From an uncultured Prevotella sp. (GTDB taxonomy: Bacteria; Bacteroidota; Bacteroidia; Bacteroidales; Bacteroidaceae): a stretch of DNA of 10,654 nt. Below, in pieces: positions 1-7,785 of the stretch. A program made the translations under genes and the position numbers. Location of the stretch: positions 1-10,654 of the forward strand of contig CAJOHP010000066.1 of assembly GCA_905234355.1 (NCBI GenBank), written 5' to 3'. The notes beneath the pieces were generated by a model. It ran no database searches. It worked only from the letters and a program-made list of their open reading frames with translations, and was not told the origin of the DNA. Position 1 is the stretch's first letter. Every line of letters begins with the position of its first letter.

Positions 1-115
1 TGTCCATCTCAGCACTGGGCACGTGTATCAGTCCCGGCGTGCCGAGGGACTGCTGGGCCAGGGCCGCCTGCATCACGGCCAGGGCCATGCATAGTGTGAT
101 GAGCGCTTTCTTCAT
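1..115 (-). CDS. YjbH-like exported protein, N-terminal fragment (cut by window edge)
   Basis: The frame starts with ATG at 115-113 and runs off the left edge after 38 residues. It opens with a clear Sec signal peptide: two lysines, a hydrophobic core, then A-L-A before Q-Q. The mature start reads S-L-G-T-P-G-L-I-H-V-P-S-A-E-M-D. The pattern G-T-P-G-L-x-x-x-P-S-A-x-M is how the mature part of YjbH-family outer-membrane proteins (exopolysaccharide-associated beta-barrels) typically begins; I recognise it from memory and only 38 residues are visible. The start codon lies 13 bases after the stop of the minus-strand gene at 129-1052, so the two are probably co-transcribed. The leader just before the ATG (TGACGACA) is nearly the same as that of the upstream gene. 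Family assignment is moderately secure; function is not shown here. Confidence 0.6.
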   Translation of the reverse strand, partial: MKKALITLCMALAVMQAALAQQSLGTPGLIHVPSAEMD

Positions 116-128
116 TGTCGTCAGGTCG

Positions 129-1052
129 TTAGCGGGTTGCGTGTGTCATGCTGCCGGTGCCCCACGGTATGCGCACGGGGTAGTCGCGCTCGTTCTCCTC
201 GGGGTCGGTGGTGTAGTTCTGCATGGAGATGCCGTCGGCCTGGGCGTTGTAGGTCAGGCGGAAGTTGCTGGCGGGGCGCACCTTCAGCTTGCCGCTTGTC
301 CAGTGCCAGTCGGGCAGGCACACCACCACGCGGAAGCCGCCGGCCTCGGTGGGGTAGCGGCGTCCCACGGACTGCTTCTCATGGAGCTGCGCAAAGAGCC
401 CCACGGAGCAGCCGCGGAAGTGGCGCATGACCTGCAGCTCGGTGCCGTAGTCCAGATTGAGGTAGCGTCCGGCGGTAAGCCGGAACTGCGTGTTCCACGG
501 ACTGAGCCACACATTGGCCCCGACGATGGCAGTGAGACGGTCGGGGGCGTCGAAGTTCACGGCCTTGGTCTCTATCGGATAGGCGTCCCACGTCCAGTCG
601 AGCGCATCGGCAGCGGCCAGACGCCATGCGCCGGTGTAGCCCACCTGGGCTTCGAGCATGAGCCAGTCGGTGGCCGGCATCATCCACCGCAGGTCCAGAC
701 CGTAGCGGTCGCGGCCGAAGAGACCGCCCGTCAGCTTGAAGTGCTGCCGGCCGAAGTGCAGCTGCTTGGCCAGGGTGGCATTGGTCAGCCGCACGATGTT
801 GTGCTTGTTGTCATAGCCGTAGTTCACGGCAGGCAGAAACAGCTGGCCGGCCACCAGCCAGTCGTGGCCCAGATGCCACTTCACACCCGGCGTGACGTTG
901 ACCAGCACATTGTAGAGCCGCAGGAAGTTCACGTCGGCATAGTTTAGCTCGGCTCCGGCAAACACTTCCACGGTGCCGGCATCAGGTGACTGCGCCTGGC
1001 CCGTGAGGGGAGCCAGGAAGCACAGCAAGGCGATTATCGTTTGCTTTATCAA
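129..1052 (-). CDS. Outer-membrane beta-barrel protein resembling the C-terminal half of YjbH
   Basis: 307 residues. A signal peptide spans about residues 1-21 (hydrophobic core I-I-A-L-L-C-F-L-A-P-L, cleavage near G-Q-A-Q-S). The rest alternates polar and hydrophobic residues with many aromatics, as in transmembrane beta-strands (for example G-L-D-L-R-W-M-M and L-E-A-Q-V-G-Y-T-G). The stretch around residues 193-225, with A-G-R-Y-L-N-L-D-Y-G-T-E-L then R-H-F and V-G-L-F-A-Q, resembles the barrel part of YjbH-family proteins (G-R-F-L-x-x-D-x-G pattern, from memory). The start is a TTG at 1052-1050: an in-frame TAA lies four codons upstream, and no ATG in the signal-peptide region could replace it. 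The context TCACGACA-TTG mirrors the TGACGACA-ATG of the next gene, so this is probably a mutated ATG. First gene of a leftward operon; likely surface or polysaccharide-export role, not demonstrated. Confidence 0.75.
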   Translation of the reverse strand: MIKQTIIALLCFLAPLTGQAQSPDAGTVEVFAGAELNYADVNFLRLYNVLVNVTPGVKWHLGHDWLVAGQLFLPAVNYGYDNKHNIVRLTNATLAKQLHFGRQHFKLTGGLFGRDRYGLDLRWMMPATDWLMLEAQVGYTGAWRLAAADALDWTWDAYPIETKAVNFDAPDRLTAIVGANVWLSPWNTQFRLTAGRYLNLDYGTELQVMRHFRGCSVGLFAQLHEKQSVGRRYPTEAGGFRVVVCLPDWHWTSGKLKVRPASNFRLTYNAQADGISMQNYTTDPEENERDYPVRIPWGTGSMTHATR

Positions 1053-1079
1053 TGTCGTGACTTATTAATTAGATTGCTG

Positions 1080-1087
1080 CAAAGGTA
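1080..1087 (-). promoter_or_regulatory. Bacteroidota -7 promoter element for the leftward YjbH-like operon
   Basis: On the minus strand this reads TACCTTTG, an exact fit to the Bacteroidota housekeeping -7 consensus TAnnTTTG. It lies 27 bases upstream of the TTG start of the gene at 129-1052, giving a short leader of about 20 bases. A TTTG lies further upstream, but at 12 bases the spacing is shorter than the usual 19-21, so I do not assign a -33 box. I see no equally good element on the plus strand for the helicase gene in the shared 130-base divergent region (1053-1182). Confidence 0.6.
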
Positions 1088-1182
1088 AGCAAAAAATCGC
1101 AAACGCGCGAAGATTTCACCTTATTATTATAATAAAAAGGGGCGAACAGGCGTTTTTTGTCCATAGAACAAACCATCACGAC

Positions 1183-4100
1183 ATGACAACCGACAAGCGC
1201 TTCAACCGTGACCAGGCCGAGGTGATCAGCGCTCAGCATGGGCGCCACCTTGTGCTGGCACCGCCGGGCTGCGGCAAGACGGCCGTGCTGGCCGAGCGCA
1301 TCGTGCAGGCCCACGAGCACGGCGTGCCCTTCAGTCAGATGACGTGCCTCACCTTTACCAACAGGGCCTCGCGCGGCATGCACGACCGCATCGGCGAGCG
1401 ACTGCCACAGGCAACAGACGCCGGCGAGCTCTTCGTGGGCAGCATACACCGCTTCTGCTCCCACTTCCTCTTCAGCGAGGGCGTGGTGCACGAGCAGACC
1501 GCCATCATCGACACCGACACGTCGTTCTCCATCCTGGCCGACTTCTGCGGCGAGGACGAGCTGAGCGTGCTGGGCGACACCCGCCGACGCCAGCACTACT
1601 CGCAGCTCATCAATCTGCAGCACCTGATGAGCCAGTGCCTCAGAGGCTACCCCGCCGACCTGCTCGTGCACCGCGATGCCCTGCCGCCCCACTGCCTGCG
1701 CGAGCTCTGCACGGCCTTCACGCTGAGCTATACACAGGCGTCGGCCGTAGATCTCTACCTGCACGCCGACTACTACCTGGACCGTCAGGCCTTGCTCAGC
1801 AGTGAGACACAGCAACTGCTCGTCATGCTCCAGGCCGCACGCCGCTACGAGCACTACAAGGAGCAGGCCGACCTGATGGACTTCGAAGACTTGCTCCTGC
1901 GCACCTACGAAGCCCTCACGCCCGACATGACCGACGCGCCGGCTCAGCACGCCCCCACCCCACCCGTCAGGCGCCGCTTCGCATGGATACAGGTGGACGA
2001 GGTGCAGGACCTCAACCCGCTGCAGCTCGCCATCGTCGACGCCATTGCCGCACCCGACGCCACCATCGTCTATCTGGGCGACCCGCAACAGGCCATCTTC
2101 TCCTTCATGGGTGCCAAGACCGACACGCTCGAGCTGCTCCGACAGCGCTGCGGACAGCAGGGCCTGCACAACTTCTACCAGAACTACCGGTCGCCGCAGT
2201 ATCTGCTCGACGTGTTCAACACCTACGGCGAGCGACAACTGGGCATTGCCCACGACCTGCTGCCCTCCACCCGCAACCAGACGCCTCAACGGCCGGGCGA
2301 CCTGGTGCTCATGCAGAGCGAGACCAGCGCCGACGAGCTGAACCTCGTGGCACGCATGGCACGCCGGCTCTACGAGGCTTATCCCGACGAGACCACGGCC
2401 GTCGTCGTGGCCTTCAACAGCGATGCCGACGACGTGAGCGCCGCACTGGGCGAGCTGCCACACTTCAAGATATCGGGTGCCGACTTCTTCGCCTCGCCAG
2501 CCGTCAGGCTGCTGCTCGCCCACCTCGCCGTGGTGGCCATGGAGCACAACGCCATAGCCTGGGCCAACGTCATCAGCGGCATGCACGTGCTCAGCTCGGC
2601 GGCGGCGGCACGGCAGCTGCTGCACGACATGACTAGACTGGCCATCAGCCCCGCCGACTTCATCGACTACGACGGCTCCACCTACGTGGCAGAGTTTGCC
2701 AGTGCCTGGCAGCAGCACGACTTCGTGGTGTTTGACACCGAGACTACGGGACTGAGCGTCTTCTCCGACGACGTGGTCGAGCTGGCTGCCGTGCGCGTCA
2801 GGCAGGGACAGGTGGTGGCACAGCTCGACCTCTTCATCGAGACCGACCGCGAGCTGCCCGCCATGCTGGGCGACGTGCCCAACCCCCTCATCGACGTCTA
2901 TGCACACCAGCCCCACCTGAGCCACGAGCAGGCCATGCACGCCTTCACCGACTTTGCCGAGGGGGCAGAGCTGCTGGGCCACAACGCCACCTACGACTAC
3001 CAGATCATGCAGCACCAGATGGAGCGCTACGCCCCGCAGCTCTCCATGCTGCAGCGCTGGCCACGCTACTACGACACGCTGAAGCTCGCCCGGCTGCTGT
3101 GGCCGCGACAGAAGAGCTACAAGCTGAAGCACCTCATCGAGGCGCTGGGCCTGGAGGGCGAAAACTCCCACCTGGCCAGCGACGACATCATGGCCACCTA
3201 CAGCCTGGCACAGCGCTGTGCCGACGAGGCCTCGGCCCGACTCGGTGCGCAGCACGACTTCATGGCCCGGCACCGGCAGACGGCGGCCAAGCTGCGCACA
3301 CTCTACGGTCCAATCTACACCGAGACACGCTCCATGCTCTACCGCCAACAGGAGCAGCCCGCACTGACCGAGGCCCTCAGCCAGGCCTACAGGCAGCTCC
3401 TCGCAGGAGAGTACATCACCGAGCAACCTAAGATGCGACACCTGCTCAGATACGTCGCAACCGACATGCTCACCCCCGACAGCGGACGCTCACTGGCCGA
3501 ACAGCTCGCACGACACATGCAGGACCTCGCCACACTGAAGGAGGCCGACCTCTGCGGCGCACAGAGCATGGACGAGCGTATCTTCATCTCTACCGTGCAC
3601 AAGGCCAAGGGACTGGAGTTTGACAACGTCATCGTCTTCGATGCCGTCGAGGGAAAGTACCCCAGTCCCTTTGCCTGCAGTGCCGACAGCACACAGGAGG
3701 AGGCACGTAAGTTCTATGTGGCCATCTCGCGCGCACGGCGAAGACTCATCATCACCCACTGCCACTACAGCACCAACCGGTGGGGACGCACCTTCGAGCG
3801 ACAGCTCACACCATTCATGCAGGCCATCGCACACCTCTTCGCTTTTCTCCTCCTTATGCTTCTGCCCTACCAGGGGGCAGCCCAGCCGTATGAATGCCTG
3901 CGCCTGCCCAACCAGGAGCAGCTGCCGTCGAGCCACGTGCTCTGCGTGATGCAGGACAGCGAGGGCGCACTGTGGTATGCCACCCAGGGGGGAGGCATCT
4001 CACGCGACGACGGACGCGACGTCGACGTGTTTCGCAACGACGCCAGACGCCCCGACCTGCTGGGCAGCAACAACGTGGCATGCCTGGCTGAGGCAGGACA

Positions 4101-5904
4101 CCACATCGTCGTGGGCACATTCCATGGAGCCTATCTGCTCGACAAGACTGACTACTCGCTGAGGCGTATAAAAGAGGTCGACGACAACCGCGTGGACGAC
4201 ATCCTGCTGATGCGCTGCGGCGACGTGCTCCTCACGGCCAACAAGAAGATATACCGGTTTGACCGCCACTTCCGCCTGAAACACTCATGGCCGGCAGGTG
4301 GCAGGTATGTGGCCCATCTCTTCGAAGACAGCAGCGGCGGCGTATGGGCCACGCAATGGAACGGCGGGCTGCTGCACCTGCGCAACGGCAGCTTTGAGGC
4401 GATGCCGTGGCCACTCGACGTGCCGCCCACCGACATGGCCGAGGCCGGTGACAACCGGCTGTGGATAGGCACGGTGGGACAGGGCGTGGTGGCCTATCAC
4501 ACCGACAGCGGGATGGCAGACCGGCAGCCACAGGCAGCACGGGGCGTCTGCACAGACCTGCAGACATCGGCCGACCATACACACCTGTGGGTGAGCACCA
4601 CCAAGGGACTGCTGCTATACCAGACGGGACAGCGTCTCAGCACGGTCGGGGACGACAGCCTCGCCCTCACTGCACGAGGAGCGACAGGACGACTCTCGCT
4701 CGACCTGCAGGGACGGCTGCTGGTGGCCAACGGCAAGAACGGACCCTTCGCCGTCGCCTCGTCACGACAGCAGCACAGGGCCTGGCCGAGACCAACAGCC
4801 CTCACAGCACAGCAGGCCGACTCTGTGCGCTCGGCATGCAGCCTGACGGTGCGGCCCTCGGCACTGGCCTACAGCAGCGAGGGACACCTGTGGTTCAGCA
4901 CCGGCAAGGACATCCGGCGGCAACGACACCCCGGAGCAGACGAAGAAGTGATGCTAAGCCAAGCGAAAGACGTCTCGGCAATGGCATTTGCATCCGACGG
5001 GACACTGTGGCTCGGCACCATCTTCGGAACGGTCTACCGCTATAAGGACGGACAACTGACGGCCGACGACTATGCCGACAACGAACACGGCGACGCCATC
5101 GTGGCCCTCGCTGCCGACAGCGGCCCCGTGCTAACCATGGCATGCGACCGCTACCTGCGGCGCTACGATGTGCAACGCCACACCCTGCAGCAGCAGAGCA
5201 CCGAGCCCGAGGGCTGCTACCTGATAGAACTGCAACCCACAAGACCGGGCGAGCACTGGAGCCGGCCCGACCGCCAAAACGTGGTGGAGCGTCTGCCGCA
5301 GTGGCTCACATCGTGGTGGATGTGGTGTGTCTACGCACTCGCGTTGCTGCTGCTGACCCTGCTGCTGACGCACTATGCCATACTGAGACGACAGCGCAAG
5401 CGCTTCATAGAGCGCATAAAAGCACAGCAGACGCACAACACGCCGCCACCAGAGGACAGGACGACCGACACACCTGCCGCCGACGAGGCTGCCGGCGAGG
5501 CGCCCCAGTCGCACTTCCTGCAAGCAGCCATCGCGCATGTGGAGAGCCATCTGGGCGACGACGGCTACAACGTGGAACAGCTCAGCAGCGACCTCTGCAT
5601 GAGCCGCATGACACTCTACCGCAAAATACAGGCGGCCACAGGACAGAAGCCCACCGAGTTTATGCGCACCATACGGCTGCGCCATGCTGCTGAGATGCTG
5701 CAGAAGGGTGAGAAAAGCATCAAAGAGGTGAGCTACGCCACGGGATTCTCGTCGGTAAGCTACTTCAGCCGCTGCTTCCGCACGATGTATGGCGTACCGC
5801 CGACGATGTACGGCAGTCTCACCACAGCCGACGGGCGCTCAGAGAGATCGACGCCCAGCTCGTCGGCCGACAAATACCCGACAAACACACCCGAGAGTGT
5901 GTAG
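1183..5904 (+). CDS. UvrD-type helicase/DEDDh exonuclease fused in frame to a propeller-TM-AraC regulator
   Basis: 1573 residues in one frame. Residues 1-886 form a superfamily 1 helicase: Walker A A-P-P-G-C-G-K-T (26-33), DExx box V-D-E-V-Q-D (271-276), motif III G-D-P-Q-Q-A-I-F-S-F (299-308), N-Y-R-S (334-337), S-T-V-H-K-A-K-G-L-E-F (803-813) and V-A-I-S-R-A-R-R-R (846-854). A complete DEDDh 3'-5' exonuclease sits between the helicase halves: D518 and E520 in F-D-T-E-T-T-G, D605 in G-H-N-A-T-Y-D, H663 and D668. Similar helicase-exonucleases of about this length occur in Bacteroidales and end near L-T-P-F, matched here at 875-878. No stop follows. Instead come a hydrophobic signal-like stretch (885-895), a two-component-type propeller (about 902-1345), a membrane helix (about 1377-1400) and an AraC domain (about 1444-1545). 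ATG at 1183 is the only sensible start because Walker A begins 26 residues in. Each module is clear; whether one fused polypeptide exists in the cell is open. Confidence 0.9.
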   Translation: MTTDKRFNRDQAEVISAQHGRHLVLAPPGCGKTAVLAERIVQAHEHGVPFSQMTCLTFTNRASRGMHDRIGERLPQATDAGELFVGSIHRFCSHFLFSEGVVHEQTAIIDTDTSFSILADFCGEDELSVLGDTRRRQHYSQLINLQHLMSQCLRGYPADLLVHRDALPPHCLRELCTAFTLSYTQASAVDLYLHADYYLDRQALLSSETQQLLVMLQAARRYEHYKEQADLMDFEDLLLRTYEALTPDMTDAPAQHAPTPPVRRRFAWIQVDEVQDLNPLQLAIVDAIAAPDATIVYLGDPQQAIFSFMGAKTDTLELLRQRCGQQGLHNFYQNYRSPQYLLDVFNTYGERQLGIAHDLLPSTRNQTPQRPGDLVLMQSETSADELNLVARMARRLYEAYPDETTAVVVAFNSDADDVSAALGELPHFKISGADFFASPAVRLLLAHLAVVAMEHNAIAWANVISGMHVLSSAAAARQLLHDMTRLAISPADFIDYDGSTYVAEFASAWQQHDFVVFDTETTGLSVFSDDVVELAAVRVRQGQVVAQLDLFIETDRELPAMLGDVPNPLIDVYAHQPHLSHEQAMHAFTDFAEGAELLGHNATYDYQIMQHQMERYAPQLSMLQRWPRYYDTLKLARLLWPRQKSYKLKHLIEALGLEGENSHLASDDIMATYSLAQRCADEASARLGAQHDFMARHRQTAAKLRTLYGPIYTETRSMLYRQQEQPALTEALSQAYRQLLAGEYITEQPKMRHLLRYVATDMLTPDSGRSLAEQLARHMQDLATLKEADLCGAQSMDERIFISTVHKAKGLEFDNVIVFDAVEGKYPSPFACSADSTQEEARKFYVAISRARRRLIITHCHYSTNRWGRTFERQLTPFMQAIAHLFAFLLLMLLPYQGAAQPYECLRLPNQEQLPSSHVLCVMQDSEGALWYATQGGGISRDDGRDVDVFRNDARRPDLLGSNNVACLAEAGHHIVVGTFHGAYLLDKTDYSLRRIKEVDDNRVDDILLMRCGDVLLTANKKIYRFDRHFRLKHSWPAGGRYVAHLFEDSSGGVWATQWNGGLLHLRNGSFEAMPWPLDVPPTDMAEAGDNRLWIGTVGQGVVAYHTDSGMADRQPQAARGVCTDLQTSADHTHLWVSTTKGLLLYQTGQRLSTVGDDSLALTARGATGRLSLDLQGRLLVANGKNGPFAVASSRQQHRAWPRPTALTAQQADSVRSACSLTVRPSALAYSSEGHLWFSTGKDIRRQRHPGADEEVMLSQAKDVSAMAFASDGTLWLGTIFGTVYRYKDGQLTADDYADNEHGDAIVALAADSGPVLTMACDRYLRRYDVQRHTLQQQSTEPEGCYLIELQPTRPGEHWSRPDRQNVVERLPQWLTSWWMWCVYALALLLLTLLLTHYAILRRQRKRFIERIKAQQTHNTPPPEDRTTDTPAADEAAGEAPQSHFLQAAIAHVESHLGDDGYNVEQLSSDLCMSRMTLYRKIQAATGQKPTEFMRTIRLRHAAEMLQKGEKSIKEVSYATGFSSVSYFSRCFRTMYGVPPTMYGSLTTADGRSERSTPSSSADKYPTNTPESV
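3817..5904 (+). other. Regulator module of the fused gene: signal segment, propeller sensor, TM helix, AraC domain; possible internal start
   Basis: An in-frame ATG at 3817 would give a separate 695-residue protein. It begins with a hydrophobic segment ending G-A-A-Q-P, like a signal peptide but with no Lys or Arg in its first residues. Propeller blades of the Reg_prop type follow: A-L-W-Y-A-T, G-V-W-A-T-Q, R-L-W-I-G-T, H-L-W-V-S-T, H-L-W-F-S-T and T-L-W-L-G-T. Before the membrane helix comes a shortened Y_Y_Y-like stretch ending L-P-Q-W-L-T-S-W-W, the usual junction in HTCS sensors. The helix is followed by a basic stop-transfer sequence (R-R-Q-R-K-R), a Pro/Thr/Glu-rich linker and an AraC domain with both helix-turn-helix units (S-R-M-T-L-Y-R-K; I-K-E-V-S-Y-A-T-G-F-S-S-V-S-Y-F-S-R). 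No histidine kinase or receiver domain is present. Inferred role: a one-component transmembrane regulator of the neighbouring carbohydrate genes. Confidence 0.7.
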
Positions 5905-7607
5905 ACCGACACGACGCTACCGGCTCCTGCCGGCTCCTGACAGCGGATGGCAGACAGGCCGGACGCCTCGGGCACCGCCTGACCATCGAGGGGGAAGACC
6001 AGCAGCTCGCTGATTGCCGGCAGGCCGGACGTGCTCGTAGCGCGCAGTCGCAGCTCGTGAAAACCCGGCGACGAGAAACTCACGTCGAGGCTATGCATCC
6101 TGTTGCTCCTGAGAAAAAAGATGCGGCTCAGACTGTCGGTGTCGACCCACAGCTCCGCACCGTGCAGACTCGTGGAATAGTGGTCGAAGACCAGACGATA
6201 GCGCCCGGCTGCAGCCAGCGACACGCCCCAGCGGGCGGTACCGCCCTTCTGTGTGGCATCCTGGGTGAGGGGCGCGCCCAAGGCTCCCCACTGCCCCACA
6301 TAGAAGGCGACGGTGTCTGTGGCCTGCACATTCCCATCGCTGTCAGCAGCCTTGGCCCAGGCCGTGTGCACGCCTATCTCGGCCTGGCCGGCACCACACT
6401 CGTAAGGTGCCGAAGTGACGGTGCCCACGTGCGTCTTGTCGAAGTAGAAGTCTACCGCACTGACACGGTTTCTGACGTGCTTCACATCGGCGGCCAGCAG
6501 CACCTCCTCATGCTCTGCAAGGGTCTGCTGAGCGGCAGGCTTCTGCATCTCAGCTTTCATCAGCCAGCTCACCTGTGTGTGCTTGATACCCAGGAAGGCG
6601 TCCATCATGATCGTAGGCATCTTCGTCGTCTCGTCCCACGCACCCATGTCGTAGCCGCCCATGGACTCCGGTTCCCAATAGAAGCAGCCGGTCATGTCGC
6701 CGTTCTTCAGCATGCGGTCCATCAGGCCCACCAGATACTGGTTGCCCACCAGCGCCTCCCGGGGGTAGTGGCCCGTCTCGACCACCATGCAGGGTTTGCC
6801 GTAGCGGCTCTTCAGGTCGGTGATGTTGCTCATCACACGGGTGATCATCGTGGGGCCGTCCAGATGAGACCAGCGCGGATAGGCCGACAGGCCGATGATG
6901 TCCCACTTGGCCCCGTTCTTCTTCAGTCCGTCGAAGATGCTGCGGTAGAGCGAGTTGTCGTGGCCGTCAGGCAGATGGACGATGACCTGCATGGTCGAGT
7001 CGACGGCCTTGACCGCATTATAGCCGTTGAGCACAAACTTGGCAAAAGCCACGCTGCCACCCTTATTGGTCTGGCCCACAGGATAGAGCATGCCGCGCTT
7101 GGTCTCATTGCCCACCTGCACCCAGCGCGGCACGACACCGGCGGCCTTGATGGCTGAGAGCACATCGTAGGTGTGGTCGTAGACATGCTTGGCCAGGGCG
7201 TCGACACTATGGTCGGTCCATGCCGCAGGAATGGTCTGGCTGCCAGGGTCGGCCCAGGTGTCGCTGTAATGGAAATCAATCATCACGCTCATGCCCTTCG
7301 CCTTGGCACGCTTGCACATAGACACCACCTCCTGCTTGCTGCTGGCACCGCTGCTCACGGTCCACACACGCAGGCGGATGCTGTTGATGCCCTGCTCCTT
7401 GAGTATCTGCAGGATGTCTTTCTGACGCCCGTTCTTGTCGAGCCACTTCGTGCCCCAGCTCTCCATCATGGGCACAAAGCTCACGTCGGCTCCGAAGGCA
7501 AAGCTGTCTTCATAAGCCTGACGGTCGAAAATGGTGTCGGTCACAGTGATGGCACGCCCGTACAGGGCAAGCCAGGAAAAGAAAAAGAGAAACAGATGTC
7601 GTCTCAT
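5760..7607 (-). CDS. Secreted GH53 arabinogalactan endo-beta-1,4-galactanase
   Basis: 615 residues; ATG at 7607 begins a signal peptide (M-R-R-H then F-L-F-F-F-S-W-L-A-L). The GH53 catalytic barrel covers about residues 35-345: G-A-D-V-S-F (39-44), I-N-S-I-R-L-R-V-W (74-82), D-F-H-Y-S-D-T-W-A-D-P-G (111-122), V-Q-V-G-N-E with the likely acid/base Glu168, and V-V-E-T-G with the likely nucleophile Glu277. The family cleaves internal beta-1,4 bonds of galactan side chains of pectin. After it come an Ig-like region (about 365-450), a carbohydrate-binding-like beta region (about 455-555) and a short C-terminal sorting-like tail with V-Y-T-L-S-G. That is longer than a minimal GH53 enzyme. The last 145 bases overlap the AraC end of the plus-strand gene in antisense, and the end of the tail may be acquired sequence. 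Expected in the periplasm or at the cell surface. Confidence 0.93.
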   Translation of the reverse strand: MRRHLFLFFFSWLALYGRAITVTDTIFDRQAYEDSFAFGADVSFVPMMESWGTKWLDKNGRQKDILQILKEQGINSIRLRVWTVSSGASSKQEVVSMCKRAKAKGMSVMIDFHYSDTWADPGSQTIPAAWTDHSVDALAKHVYDHTYDVLSAIKAAGVVPRWVQVGNETKRGMLYPVGQTNKGGSVAFAKFVLNGYNAVKAVDSTMQVIVHLPDGHDNSLYRSIFDGLKKNGAKWDIIGLSAYPRWSHLDGPTMITRVMSNITDLKSRYGKPCMVVETGHYPREALVGNQYLVGLMDRMLKNGDMTGCFYWEPESMGGYDMGAWDETTKMPTIMMDAFLGIKHTQVSWLMKAEMQKPAAQQTLAEHEEVLLAADVKHVRNRVSAVDFYFDKTHVGTVTSAPYECGAGQAEIGVHTAWAKAADSDGNVQATDTVAFYVGQWGALGAPLTQDATQKGGTARWGVSLAAAGRYRLVFDHYSTSLHGAELWVDTDSLSRIFFLRSNRMHSLDVSFSSPGFHELRLRATSTSGLPAISELLVFPLDGQAVPEASGLSAIRCQEPAGAGSVVSVYTLSGVFVGYLSADELGVDLSERPSAVVRLPYIVGGTPYIVRKQRLK

Positions 7608-7671
7608 AGGTGTTACAGTTATTTGGTTATTGAGATTGCGCTGAAGCAGATCCGTAAGAGAAATGTCGCAG

Positions 7672-7679
7672 CAAAGGTA
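7672..7679 (-). promoter_or_regulatory. Bacteroidota -7 promoter element for the GH53 gene
   Basis: Minus-strand TACCTTTG, an exact match to TAnnTTTG and identical to the element before the YjbH-like operon. It sits 64 bases upstream of the GH53 ATG, leaving a leader of roughly 55-60 bases. TTTG motifs lie upstream at spacings of 12 and 24 bases, neither ideal, so the -33 box is uncertain; this would fit a promoter that needs an activator. Confidence 0.6.
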
Positions 7680-7707
7680 TCACATTCACGGCAAAAGGCG
7701 TTTCAAA

Positions 7708-7729
7708 GGTGTAACAGCACGTTGACACC
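7708..7729. promoter_or_regulatory. Inverted repeat GGTGT-N12-ACACC between divergent promoters (candidate operator)
   Basis: GGTGTAAC (7708-7715) and GTTGACACC (7721-7729) face each other across five bases and could pair with one bulged G. The site lies just upstream of the GH53 promoter and about 55 bases upstream of the proB promoter-like element. A related direct copy, GGTGTTACAG, lies at 7609-7618 right beside the GH53 start codon (compare GGTGTAACAG at 7708-7717). Repeated half-sites next to a regulated hydrolase gene suggest binding of a transcription factor such as one of the AraC-type proteins here, but this is inference only. Confidence 0.35.
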
Positions 7730-7785
7730 ATGTAACGATAATGCAAAAAAATGGTAAAAGGATGCTCGGTTACGAAGATTATTTG

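Noticed and set aside
39..947. 302-codon open frame on the plus strand opposite the barrel gene
   Set aside because: Antisense shadow: it covers the gene with the signal peptide and beta-barrel pattern, has no recognisable motif and no promoter or start context.
1069..3441. 790-codon open frame on the minus strand, opposite the helicase
   Set aside because: Composition is dominated by Val, Leu, Gly and His, as expected from antisense reading of G+C-rich coding sequence, no domain motif is present, and the plus-strand helicase motifs are complete across the same bases.
6057..7157. 366-codon open frame on the plus strand opposite GH53
   Set aside because: The minus strand holds a full GH53 catalytic domain with both catalytic glutamates; this frame is a His/Val-rich shadow without motifs.
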